Notes under the pieces: model-generated
Databases searched by the model: none
Seen by the model: only the letters and a program-made list of their open reading frames with translations
Told to the model about the DNA's origin: nothing
Program-made: the position numbers and the translations under genes
From: Pedobacter sp. JY14-1
GTDB lineage: Bacteria > Bacteroidota > Bacteroidia > Sphingobacteriales > Sphingobacteriaceae
Reading direction: 5' to 3'
DNA: 64,000 bases
NCBI RefSeq assembly: GCF_029269825.1
Contig: NZ_JARJHU010000009.1
Span: forward strand, 601 to 64,600
Shown here: one piece after another, positions 52,697-61,202 of the stretch
How positions within the stretch are numbered: the stretch's first letter is position 1
Layout: every line of letters starts with the position of its first letter

Positions 52697-53149
52697 CTAA
52701 CCAAACATGCCAACTTTATAGGTCCCTACGCCGTGAGGAAATGCGATGTTAATACGGTTCCAGGCGTTGGTCGTTGTGATGGTCAGTGTAAGTTCAACAA
52801 GTTCCAGCTCAGAGAACTGGCTGATGGCTTCGTTATACACCTCGTCTGAAACATGTGCCGCAGTTACTGCCTCAGCCCAGGCGAATGCCGCCCGTTCACG
52901 ATCGCTATAGTAAGGGGCCTCTCTCCAGGCACTCAGGCCATAAAGCCTTTGTTCAGTTTCGCCATTTGCCCGGGCATCCTTATAATGCATATCAATACAA
53001 TATGCGCATTGGTTGATTTGTGAAACCCTGACGTGGACCAGTTCCAGGAGGCCGGTTCCCAGGGTAGACTTTTTAAGCTCACGCCCCAGCTCCAGTAGAT
53101 GTTTCAGGTGATTTTGTCCTTTTGCGAAGATGTTGATTCTCTTTTCCAT
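52697..53149 (-). CDS. Carboxymuconolactone decarboxylase/AhpD family protein
   Basis: 150 residues from ATG 53149 (MEKRINIFAKGQNHLKHLLELG). The AhpD core VRVSQINQCAYCIDMHYKDARANGE has the CxxC redox pair and the general-base His. Members act as alkylhydroperoxidases with peroxiredoxins. Together with the YCII and ECF genes it forms a probable oxidative-stress unit (gaps 43 and 50 bases). Confidence 0.93.
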   Translation of the reverse strand: MEKRINIFAKGQNHLKHLLELGRELKKSTLGTGLLELVHVRVSQINQCAYCIDMHYKDARANGETEQRLYGLSAWREAPYYSDRERAAFAWAEAVTAAHVSDEVYNEAISQFSELELVELTLTITTTNAWNRINIAFPHGVGTYKVGMFG

Positions 53150-53224
53150 GTGATAATTTGTTTTTGATGTTTTATCCAATGACAACCAAGAGCCAGATAT
53201 TGGACAAATTTTTAAAAATTTATT

Positions 53225-54766
53225 CTACATGGAGGATATTTTTGCTATTACCGTTACAATAGACCTCGGCGGAACCATAGCACCAGTACTTTCTGTTGCG
53301 CTATACTTCAGGTCTGATGTAGCTGAAGTTAAATAGGCTGCTGTTGTGTTTAGTTTGCTGCTGACCCCGGAAAGTTTAACATGGAGTGTATCTTCACCGG
53401 TATTGACCATTACTACGGAGAGATTTTGTCCTTTCCTGTAAGCCGAAACCAATAATGACTCCACTTGCTGCTTCGTAGAAATTCCAGCCCCAACACGCAC
53501 GGAACCAGGTTTTATAAACCTGCTGTAGTTTCCCAGTGCCCAGAGTATTTTGCTGCTGTAAAAGCTGCCGTTTTCTTTGTCTTTATCTATATAAATGAGG
53601 CCGTCCTTATAATCGTATGCAGAAACAGCCGTCCACCATTGCCAGGCAGATGCATTTGCAATTGCCAGGTCACGGTGGATTACCTTTGCTACGTATAATG
53701 CTGCATTAATACCCAGATCCCGTTTGCTACCATTGATCTCTCCGTTATTGTTGCCCAGAATACAGTACTCAGATTGCCAGAACCTGAGACCTGTTATCTT
53801 GCCGATACTGTCACGCAACCTACTGCGCAGATTTACGGCAAATGAAGCCGGAGAAGTTGTGAAGTAACTATGTGCGGTAATTATGGGAACTAGTCCCGGA
53901 ACGTTACCGATATAGCTGGCAGAAGCAGGGTTGAAAAACTCCCTGATCTGGTTTCCCTTTCTTGGTTTATCTGCCATGCTCAGCAAATAGTCTATTTTTC
54001 CCGCCTCACCGATAATAATCCCCGAGCTTATTTTCGCGGCTGAAAATGCGTTGCTTATCGATTTCACCAAACCTGCTATTTCAACATTGTCGTAAGGACA
54101 TCCTTCCTGGCCTCCATCGCTCCAATCCCACTGAGGTTCGTTCACCGGACTGATATAGCCAATATTTACCCTGCTCAACCGCTGTATGCCCTTTATCGTT
54201 CTGGCCAGAAACCCGGCGAAGTCACCATACCGGTCCATGGAAATATTGGTTTTACCCTGAGTAGCAAAAGCTTTGCCGTTGACCGTAAACTGGACCGGCG
54301 GACTGTTGGTAAAGGCGAGAAACTGAGAAACCCCTCTCTTTTTTGCAGCCTTTAGAAACCATATTTGTCCTTTCTGCTTTTGCCAGTTATAACTTCCATC
54401 GTCATTCAGAAAAGATTCCGCACGCCGCCACTCATCCCTTATCCCGCTTTTTTCACCCTGTTCAGCACTACCCGAACCGATATTGAACCTCCACATCGTT
54501 AGCCCAATACCCTTTGGCGAGCCGTCAGGATAGTTAAGGTTGCTAAAAAGCAGGTCAGCTATCTTCTCTTTCTTCTCATCAGGCCAATTACCTGCAAACT
54601 GGCATCCCCATGCATCTGATGCACCAAAGTTATCAATGGCCTGGTAGGTCTCTGACAGGTCTATGGTTACCCTTATTTCCTTATTTTGGCCAAAGCCAGG
54701 AAACACGCAAGTACACACCAGCAGAACGACGGCGGGAGCATATGTTTTTAGACTGATTGGGTTCAT
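53225..54766 (-). CDS. GH30 glycoside hydrolase
   Basis: 513 residues with a signal peptide (VVLLVCTCVFPGFGQ). Barrel strands: YQAIDNFGASDAWGCQFAGNW, MWRFNIGSGSAEQG, FLAFTNSPPVQFTVNGKAF, NIGYISPVNEPQWDW with acid/base Glu210, and GLRFWQSEYCILGN with nucleophile Glu333; the end is the GH30 side beta-sandwich (GAGISTKQQVESLLVSAYRKGQNLSVVMVNTGED). The GH30 family includes endo-beta-1,6-galactanases, xylanases and glucosidases; the subfamily cannot be fixed by eye, though similarity to the endo-beta-1,6-galactanase type seems best. Single gene. Confidence 0.88.
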   Translation of the reverse strand: MNPISLKTYAPAVVLLVCTCVFPGFGQNKEIRVTIDLSETYQAIDNFGASDAWGCQFAGNWPDEKKEKIADLLFSNLNYPDGSPKGIGLTMWRFNIGSGSAEQGEKSGIRDEWRRAESFLNDDGSYNWQKQKGQIWFLKAAKKRGVSQFLAFTNSPPVQFTVNGKAFATQGKTNISMDRYGDFAGFLARTIKGIQRLSRVNIGYISPVNEPQWDWSDGGQEGCPYDNVEIAGLVKSISNAFSAAKISSGIIIGEAGKIDYLLSMADKPRKGNQIREFFNPASASYIGNVPGLVPIITAHSYFTTSPASFAVNLRSRLRDSIGKITGLRFWQSEYCILGNNNGEINGSKRDLGINAALYVAKVIHRDLAIANASAWQWWTAVSAYDYKDGLIYIDKDKENGSFYSSKILWALGNYSRFIKPGSVRVGAGISTKQQVESLLVSAYRKGQNLSVVMVNTGEDTLHVKLSGVSSKLNTTAAYLTSATSDLKYSATESTGAMVPPRSIVTVIAKISSM

Positions 54767-54849
54767 GCCTTAAAAATACAGTTATATTTGGCTTATTGCC
54801 ACTTCACATGAAGATACAGGCAATTATAACAGTACTAAACAGAAGAAAA

Positions 54850-55695
54850 ATGGACAAGCATATTTCTCCAGTTATACAGCTACAGGAGTTGATCAGACTG
54901 AACAATAATGAGGAAATTGTCATTATCGACGCAAGTGCGGGTTCAGCCGAACGTTACCGCATGAGACACCTCGAAGGGGCCTTGTTTGCTGATGTAAACA
55001 TCGATCTTGCCGAGATCGGCGATTTCGCAAAGGGAGGGCGTCATCCCTTGCCATCATTGGAAAGGTTTGCCAGGGTACTGCAAAGATTGGGGATCGGTAA
55101 AGACAGTCACGTTATTGTCTACGATGACAAGCAGGGCGCAAATGCGGCGGCAAGATTATGGTGGATGCTCAGGGCAATAGGGCATAAAAAGGTCCAAGTT
55201 GTTGACGGCGGTTTTGAGCATGCCATAAAATTCGGTTTTCCGGTATCTTCAAAAGAAGAAAGGGCAAAAGAAATAGAACCTTATCCCATGCCAGCCAAAT
55301 GGGAGTTGTCTCTGGCAGATATGGATGAAGTAGCGCATGTCTCCGGATCTGAGGATCATCTGGTCATCGATGTCCGTGATGCCGCGAGGTATGCCGGTCT
55401 TACCGAACCTATAGATCTTGTTGCAGGACACATTCCCGGTGCGATAAATATTCCATTTACAGAAAACCTGAACCCAGAGGGCACCTTTCGGGCTCCTGAG
55501 GAACTTTGTCATAAATACATTGCGGCATTTGCGGGTATTCCTGCTGATCATACGATCGTCCATTGCGGTTCAGGCATTACGGCCTGTCATACACTTTTAG
55601 CACTGGACTATGCTGGTTTACCTATACCTAAACTATATGTAGGGTCCTGGAGCGAATGGAGCAGAAATGATAAAGAACAGGCCAGTGAACTATAG
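54850..55695 (+). CDS. Sulfurtransferase (thiosulfate/3-mercaptopyruvate, double rhodanese)
   Basis: 281 residues from ATG 54850 (MDKHISPVIQLQELIRLNNNEEIVIIDAS); upstream starts would overlap the GH30 gene. The N-terminal rhodanese domain (RHLEGALFADVNIDLAEIGDFAKGGRHPLPSLERFARVLQRLGIGKDSHVIVYDD) is inactive and the C-terminal one has the Cys loop HCGSGITACHTLLALDYAGL. CGSGITA is the 3-mercaptopyruvate-type loop. It moves sulfane sulfur to acceptors such as cyanide or thiols. Cytoplasmic. Confidence 0.93.
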   Translation: MDKHISPVIQLQELIRLNNNEEIVIIDASAGSAERYRMRHLEGALFADVNIDLAEIGDFAKGGRHPLPSLERFARVLQRLGIGKDSHVIVYDDKQGANAAARLWWMLRAIGHKKVQVVDGGFEHAIKFGFPVSSKEERAKEIEPYPMPAKWELSLADMDEVAHVSGSEDHLVIDVRDAARYAGLTEPIDLVAGHIPGAINIPFTENLNPEGTFRAPEELCHKYIAAFAGIPADHTIVHCGSGITACHTLLALDYAGLPIPKLYVGSWSEWSRNDKEQASEL

Positions 55696-55762
55696 GTTGT
55701 AGTGCAATCGTTCGCTTTTGCCATCGCCGGAAAATAATTAATTGCTAAACTAAAACCATCCT

Positions 55763-57472
55763 ATGTACCGCAATTCTCATATGGCCCTAAGGATTATGGC
55801 CCTTATTTTACCGGCACTCTGTTTGCTGAAACCGGCGTCTGTATCGGGTCAGACGTTGTCCGTACTGCCCGATTCATTAGCAGGGAAAGTAGATGCAATA
55901 TTTGATCAATGGAATAAACCCAGCAGCCCCGGCTGTGTAATCGGAATCGTCCGTAATGATTCGGTGATCTACGCAAAAGGTTATGGCCTTTCCAATATTG
56001 AATATGACATTACCAATACTCCTGGTACCATATACCACATGGCCTCGGTTTCCAAGCAGTTTACGGCATATGCGATCGTTTTACTGGCCAGACAAGGTAA
56101 AATCGGACTTGACGAAGATATCCGGAAATACCTTCCCTGGTTTCCGGACCTCAAATCCAGCATCACCGTCCGTCAATTGCTCAATCATACCAGCGGTATC
56201 AGGGACCAGTGGCAATTGCTGGCCATATCCGGAACCAGGATCGACGATGTTATTAAGCAAGAACATATTGTTAAAATCTTGCAAAAACAACGTGCGCTCA
56301 ACTTCCGGCCTGGCGAACAATACAGCTATTCCAACAGCGGATACACCATGCTGGCCGAAATCATCAGGTCTGTTACAGGGCAGAGTCTCAGACAGTTTAC
56401 CGATTCTGCCATCTTCCGACCACTTGGTATGAAAAATACCCATTTCCATGATGATTATACCGAAGTTGTAAAGAATCGTTCGTATTCTTATTATTCAGGG
56501 AGCAAAGGGTTTAGCAACAGCATATTGTCCTATTCTAATGCGGGCGCTACCAGTCTCTTTACCAATGTCAGCGATATGGCAAAATGGATCGCAAATTTTT
56601 ACATGCATAGGGTAGGCGAGGCAGAAGATATACAAACACTCACTGAAAAGGGAAAACTCAACAATGGAAAAACCATCGATTATGCCCTGGGTATTGTAGT
56701 TAACAACTTCAAAGGCTGGAAGCAATACACCCATAATGGTGCCGATGCGGGGTATCGGACCGCTGTAGCCTCATTTCCAGAACTGAAAATGGGTTTTATA
56801 CTCTTCAGTAACCTAGGTGATTTTAATATGGGCAAATTCTATGAAATGGCCGGATTGTTCATTAAGGAGAAGACAATATCTAGAGTTCCTGTCAATAAGA
56901 GGGTTGTTCCGGATACAAGTAATGCGGTCTTAAAAGATATACCTGCCATTAAGCGTTTTTTGGGAGACTACCTTGCAGATGATGGTGCACAGTATCATTT
57001 CAGGATTACCGGCCAGAAATTGTACGGAGAAAGACAAGGGAGGACGGAACTGCTCTTAAAATTAAAGAAAGACACCTTCCAGACTGCATCAGAACCTGAC
57101 CTCAAATTCATATTCAGTGTAACCAGGACAGGTGACACCATTGTTCGTGAATGCTGGCCGGGAGGGCAGATCTTTAAAAAGTATACATTGGACTTTCATC
57201 CTACAGATAAGCAATTGCAGGCCTACGCCGGCACCTATTATTCCCCGGAACTGGACTGCAAGTACGGCATCGCATTGAAAGGCCATGAATTGGTACTGAC
57301 CAATGTCAAATACGATGACACTCCCATAAAGTTTACCGGAGAGGATCATCTTCGTACGGCATTCTGGTGGATGGCACACCTGAAGGTCTTACGTAACAAT
57401 ACCAACCAGATCACTGGTTTTGAAGTAAACGATGGCCGTGTAATGCATTTGCTATTCAATAAGATAGATTAA
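55763..57472 (+). CDS. Serine hydrolase, class C beta-lactamase/penicillin-binding family
   Basis: 569 residues with a signal peptide (MALILPALCLLKPASVSGQ). The fold motifs are S95-V-S-K98 (YHMASVSKQFTAYA), Y189-S-N191 (YSYSNSGYTMLAEI) and HNGADAGY for the third box. The C-terminal 170 residues are a DUF3471-like lipocalin-type domain. Such proteins hydrolyse peptides or esters; beta-lactamase activity is not implied. It starts a three-gene plus-strand row, being only 2 bases before the AraC gene. Confidence 0.92.
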   Translation: MYRNSHMALRIMALILPALCLLKPASVSGQTLSVLPDSLAGKVDAIFDQWNKPSSPGCVIGIVRNDSVIYAKGYGLSNIEYDITNTPGTIYHMASVSKQFTAYAIVLLARQGKIGLDEDIRKYLPWFPDLKSSITVRQLLNHTSGIRDQWQLLAISGTRIDDVIKQEHIVKILQKQRALNFRPGEQYSYSNSGYTMLAEIIRSVTGQSLRQFTDSAIFRPLGMKNTHFHDDYTEVVKNRSYSYYSGSKGFSNSILSYSNAGATSLFTNVSDMAKWIANFYMHRVGEAEDIQTLTEKGKLNNGKTIDYALGIVVNNFKGWKQYTHNGADAGYRTAVASFPELKMGFILFSNLGDFNMGKFYEMAGLFIKEKTISRVPVNKRVVPDTSNAVLKDIPAIKRFLGDYLADDGAQYHFRITGQKLYGERQGRTELLLKLKKDTFQTASEPDLKFIFSVTRTGDTIVRECWPGGQIFKKYTLDFHPTDKQLQAYAGTYYSPELDCKYGIALKGHELVLTNVKYDDTPIKFTGEDHLRTAFWWMAHLKVLRNNTNQITGFEVNDGRVMHLLFNKID

Positions 57473-57474
57473 AA

Positions 57475-58230
57475 ATGGCAGCCGACTTCCGATACCAGTT
57501 CTGTCAGCCTGAAGGGCCCGTTGCCGATTTTGTCGAAAGCATAGGCATGTTCCATAATCCTTCCGATAACCCGAAGGAAGCTGTACTGTTACCGGATGGC
57601 CGGATCGACCTGTTTTTCATGCGTTCAGGATTAGGTTTCTTTCAGCCCTTGCTGATCGGGCTCGAAACAGCGGCTGAACAAAGAATTATCCCAGCCAAAA
57701 TCCTTGCCTATACGATCAGCTTCAAGCCGCTTGCCGTCGAATATATTCTTCAGACACCTATTGCCGGTTTTTTAAATAGTGCGATCGGTCTTCCTGACGA
57801 CTTTTGGGGTTTTAGGGACGAAGACCTGAAAGATTTTGATACCTTCCATAAATGGGCAATTCAAAAAATCTCAGACCGCCTGCCCGTGGAAATGGATGAG
57901 CGTAAACGCAGACTTTTCAACCTGATCTATACATCTAAAGGCGAACTGAGCGTAAAGGAACTTTCAAAAAGCGTTTCCTGGAGCAGCAGGCAGATCAACC
58001 GGTATTTCGCCGCGCAGCTGGGGCTCTCGCTTAAATCCTATTGCGACATTCTGCGGTTCAGGACTTCGCTTGAACATATTTGCCAGGGTAAGCTGTTTCC
58101 CGAACTAAACTTTGCTGATCAAAGCCATTTTATTAAAAAGATCAGGAAGTTTTCTGGTGTCGTGCCTAAAGAACTCTCCAAAAACGAAAACGACCGATTT
58201 ATACTATTATCCGTTCTGAAGCAGCAATAA
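57475..58230 (+). CDS. AraC-family transcriptional regulator
   Basis: 251 residues. N-terminal DUF6597-type sensing domain (YQFCQPEGPVADFVESIGMFHNPS, AVLLPDGRIDLFFMRSG), C-terminal AraC HTH (SVKELSKSVSWSSRQINRYFAAQLGLSLKSYCDILRFRTSLEHICQGKLFPELNFADQSHFIKKIRKFSGVVPKELSKN). It lies between the serine hydrolase and the TetX-like monooxygenase and may respond to a compound that the monooxygenase modifies. AraC-monooxygenase pairs are common in Bacteroidota. Confidence 0.9.
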   Translation: MAADFRYQFCQPEGPVADFVESIGMFHNPSDNPKEAVLLPDGRIDLFFMRSGLGFFQPLLIGLETAAEQRIIPAKILAYTISFKPLAVEYILQTPIAGFLNSAIGLPDDFWGFRDEDLKDFDTFHKWAIQKISDRLPVEMDERKRRLFNLIYTSKGELSVKELSKSVSWSSRQINRYFAAQLGLSLKSYCDILRFRTSLEHICQGKLFPELNFADQSHFIKKIRKFSGVVPKELSKNENDRFILLSVLKQQ

Positions 58231-58259
58231 TTTTGTGTGATCAATCAAAAATTGAAAAC

Positions 58260-59423
58260 ATGGAATTACAGAACAAACAAATCGCCATTGTGGGTGGTGG
58301 CCCAGGGGGACTTACCCTTGCCAGGCTTTTACAACTGAAAGGTCTGGACGTTAAGGTATATGAACGGGACTTGAATAAAGATGCCCGCGTGCAGGGCGCT
58401 CCTCTGGATCTGCATGAGGAGTCAGGCCTGTCGGCCTTACGCAAGGCCGGTCTGCTGGAAGCCTTCAAACAGAATTATATGGTAGGTGCAGACCGTGAAG
58501 TCATTACCAATGAACTGGCCGAGATATTTTTCAGTGATCATGATGATAAGCCTGCGGAAAACTTTGGACATACACATTTCCGCCCGGAGATCGACCGCGG
58601 CGCACTGAGGAAGATATTGCTGGAATCCCTGGCATCCGAAACAGTGGTTTGGGATAGTCATTTCCTGGGCATGGATCCTGAGTATGAGGGCTGGCTGCTA
58701 CATTTTAAGAATGGTAGATCTGTCTATTCGGACCTGGTCATTGCCGGCGATGGCGCGAATTCCAAGGTCCGTCCATATGTTACAGACAGTAAGCCCTTTT
58801 ATTCTGGCATCACCATGCTCGAAGGCCTGATCTGCAATGCAAAGGAGGCTACTCCTCAAGTTGATGCCCTGCTAAGGGGCGGAAAGATCATGGCCTTCGG
58901 AAACGAAAGGAACCTGCTGATCGGCCAGAAGGGTAACGGAGAAATTGGCTTTTACGCAAGCCTCAAGGTCGAAAAGGACTGGGCTGCGTCGTCCGGTCTG
59001 AATTTTGCCGACCGCGGACAGTTGATGGCCTGGTTTAAGACGACTTACCATGAATGGAGCGATATCTGGTATGAACTTTTTGAAAATAGCGAAATGCCGA
59101 TGATTCCCCGTCCGATCTATTGCATTCCATTCGATCAGACCTGGAAAGCGCAGCCGAATCTCACACTGATCGGTGACGCAGCTCATGTTATGCCTCCTTT
59201 TGCCGGCGAAGGCGTAAATATGGCCATGCTCGATGCCCTTGAACTCAGCGAATGCCTGACTTCCGGAGTATACCATAGTACATTGGAGGCCATTTCCCAT
59301 TACGAAGTAAACATGCGTGAAAGAGCCGCGGCCATTGCACGGGAATCGCTTGAAAATGGAGAAAGGATGCATTCCACAAATGCGTTGCAAACCATGCTTA
59401 ATTTTTTCAGCGGATACTCCTAA
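58260..59423 (+). CDS. TetX-like FAD-dependent monooxygenase
   Basis: 387 residues from ATG 58260. FAD motifs: IAIVGGGPGGLTLARLLQLKGLDVKVYERD, DLVIAGDGANSKVRPYV and LIGDAAHVMPPFAGEGVNMAMLDALEL. Length, the DLHEESGLSALRKAGLL segment and the closing helix resemble TetX, the flavin monooxygenase that inactivates tetracyclines by hydroxylation. Whether it acts on tetracycline cannot be told: many chromosomal relatives act on other aromatics. It begins 29 bases after the AraC stop and is probably its target. Confidence 0.88.
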   Translation: MELQNKQIAIVGGGPGGLTLARLLQLKGLDVKVYERDLNKDARVQGAPLDLHEESGLSALRKAGLLEAFKQNYMVGADREVITNELAEIFFSDHDDKPAENFGHTHFRPEIDRGALRKILLESLASETVVWDSHFLGMDPEYEGWLLHFKNGRSVYSDLVIAGDGANSKVRPYVTDSKPFYSGITMLEGLICNAKEATPQVDALLRGGKIMAFGNERNLLIGQKGNGEIGFYASLKVEKDWAASSGLNFADRGQLMAWFKTTYHEWSDIWYELFENSEMPMIPRPIYCIPFDQTWKAQPNLTLIGDAAHVMPPFAGEGVNMAMLDALELSECLTSGVYHSTLEAISHYEVNMRERAAAIARESLENGERMHSTNALQTMLNFFSGYS

Positions 59424-59504
59424 GGCAGATACCTGTACGCTTGCGTGATATACCTGTTACCACAGCCCAAAGGTTACTTTATTTAAAAAACAAACATACG
59501 TAAG

Positions 59505-59512
59505 TATTTTTG
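59505..59512 (+). promoter_or_regulatory. -7 element before the PAS-DHp-XRE gene
   Basis: TATTTTTG fits TAnnTTTG and lies 34 bases before the chosen ATG 59546, with a TTTA at 59482-59485 as a weak -33 (19-base spacer). It argues against a TTG start at 59510. Confidence 0.5.
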
Positions 59513-59545
59513 GTTGTATTTTTAGACGGCAATTTTACTTACCCT

Positions 59546-61132
59546 ATGCATGCAGATAAATCTTTAGGGAACCACTCAGACGCGGATGAACGGAACTATA
59601 AGCTGCAGTTACGCGAATACCAGAAAAGGATATCCAATATTCTGGAGAGCTTTACAGACGGCTTTTTTGAGGTCGATCAGGATTGGATAGTAACCTATTT
59701 CAATAAGGAAGCAGAGCGGCTTCTTTCGCTTTCCCGTACAGAGATTATCGGCCAGAACTTATGGCAGGTGTTCAGGGAGGCGATTCCCTTAAGATTTTAC
59801 AGCGAGTACCACAGGGCCGTTAAAGAAAACGTCTCTGTGCGTTTTGAAGAATATTTTCCACCGAAAGACCTTTGGGTAGAAGTTGCTGCTTTTCCATCCG
59901 GTCAGGGGCTTTCGGTTTATTTTAAGGACATCACCGAACGTAAGAAAGCACTTGAGCTTTTAAATCAAGAGAAACAGAAATACAGTGAACTGTTCAATTT
60001 CAGTCCTGTACCACAATGGGTATATGATCTGGATACCGGCCGTTTCCTTGATGTCAATGAAGCTGCAGTCAGTCAGTACGGATATCAGCGTGAGGAATTC
60101 CTGAACATGAACATCAGGGACATCCGACTACCTGAAGACATCCCTTCATTGGAACGCATCCTGACAGAGGATGTAAAAGCCGGAGCCCATAGCAAAAGCT
60201 ATGTACGGCATAAAAAGAAAGACGGCGAGCTCATTTATGCCCTTGTCGAAGGCAATTCCATCAGCTTTGAGGGATATAACGCCCGGCTGGTCATGGCAAT
60301 AGACCGGACCAAGGAGGTAATGGCCGAGAATTCAATGGCAGAAAGCATAGCGAGGTTTGATATTGTATCCAAAGCAACCAGTGATGCCATCTGGGACTGG
60401 GATATCGTTTCAGGAACTATAGTCTGGAACCAGGGCATCAGGGGCATCTTTGGATACCGGCAGACCACGTATAGCGAGGCCTGGTGGATGAGTAAGGTCC
60501 ATCCGGATGATCTGGAACTCGTGACAAGTCAGATGAACCGGCTGATAGAAAAGAAAAAACAGCGGCTTAAGGTGAGTTACCGGTTCCAGTGCGCAGACGG
60601 CGAATATAAAAATGTACTGGACAGGGCTTTTATTATATTCAACAAAGAGGAAGAGGCCGTCAGGATGATCGGTTCTATGCAGGACATTACCGACCAGATC
60701 AAACAGATGAAGGAAATAGAGGCCCAGAATAATCGGCTAAGACAAATCTCCTGGATACAGTCCCACAAGGTCCGGGGGCCCTTAGCCAGGATCATCGGCC
60801 TGGCATCCTTAATGTCAGAAGAAACACTGTCCTCAAATGAGAAAACTGAATTTGCAGGCGATCTTAAACATGCAGCATATGAACTGGATAAAGTAGTTGA
60901 GGAGATCGTAGACAGAACTGAATATGACCACAATCTCAAAATAACCGTTATCGCACTCAATCTAAGGAATTTAAGAATCCTAAAGGGCTGGACCCAGAAA
61001 CAAGTTGCAGAATGGCTCCAGATTCCTCTGCAAAAGTACCTGAAATGGGAACATGCCGATACAGATATCGATTATTTAATGCTATTGCAAATAGCACATC
61101 TTTACGAGATCCCTGTAATTGAGCTAATGTAG
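59546..61132 (+). CDS. PAS-PAS-PAS sensor with histidine-kinase-like dimerisation helix and XRE HTH, no ATPase domain
   Basis: 528 residues. Three PAS domains at about 30-135 (ILESFTDGFFEVDQDWIVTYFNKEAERLLSLSR), 145-255 (FSPVPQWVYDLDTGRFLDVNEAAVSQYGYQREEFLNM) and 270-388 (AIWDWDIVSGTIVWNQGIRGIFGY). Then a DHp-like helix, ISWIQSHKVRGPLARIIGLASLMSEE...YELDKVVEEIVDRTEY, with His407 at the phospho-acceptor place but HKVRGP instead of HELRTP. No HATPase domain follows; instead residues 472-528 form a Cro/CI-type HTH (LNLRNLRILKGWTQKQVAEWLQIPLQKYLKWE). It could be a one-component regulator or a phosphotransfer partner of the kinase encoded 70 bases later. Architecture unusual. Confidence 0.85.
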   Translation: MHADKSLGNHSDADERNYKLQLREYQKRISNILESFTDGFFEVDQDWIVTYFNKEAERLLSLSRTEIIGQNLWQVFREAIPLRFYSEYHRAVKENVSVRFEEYFPPKDLWVEVAAFPSGQGLSVYFKDITERKKALELLNQEKQKYSELFNFSPVPQWVYDLDTGRFLDVNEAAVSQYGYQREEFLNMNIRDIRLPEDIPSLERILTEDVKAGAHSKSYVRHKKKDGELIYALVEGNSISFEGYNARLVMAIDRTKEVMAENSMAESIARFDIVSKATSDAIWDWDIVSGTIVWNQGIRGIFGYRQTTYSEAWWMSKVHPDDLELVTSQMNRLIEKKKQRLKVSYRFQCADGEYKNVLDRAFIIFNKEEEAVRMIGSMQDITDQIKQMKEIEAQNNRLRQISWIQSHKVRGPLARIIGLASLMSEETLSSNEKTEFAGDLKHAAYELDKVVEEIVDRTEYDHNLKITVIALNLRNLRILKGWTQKQVAEWLQIPLQKYLKWEHADTDIDYLMLLQIAHLYEIPVIELM

Positions 61133-61202
61133 GAACAGACCATAACCTACATACAGAAATTGTCTATCTATTTTAGTATATTTCCTCCATATTTTTAGCA
61201 GG

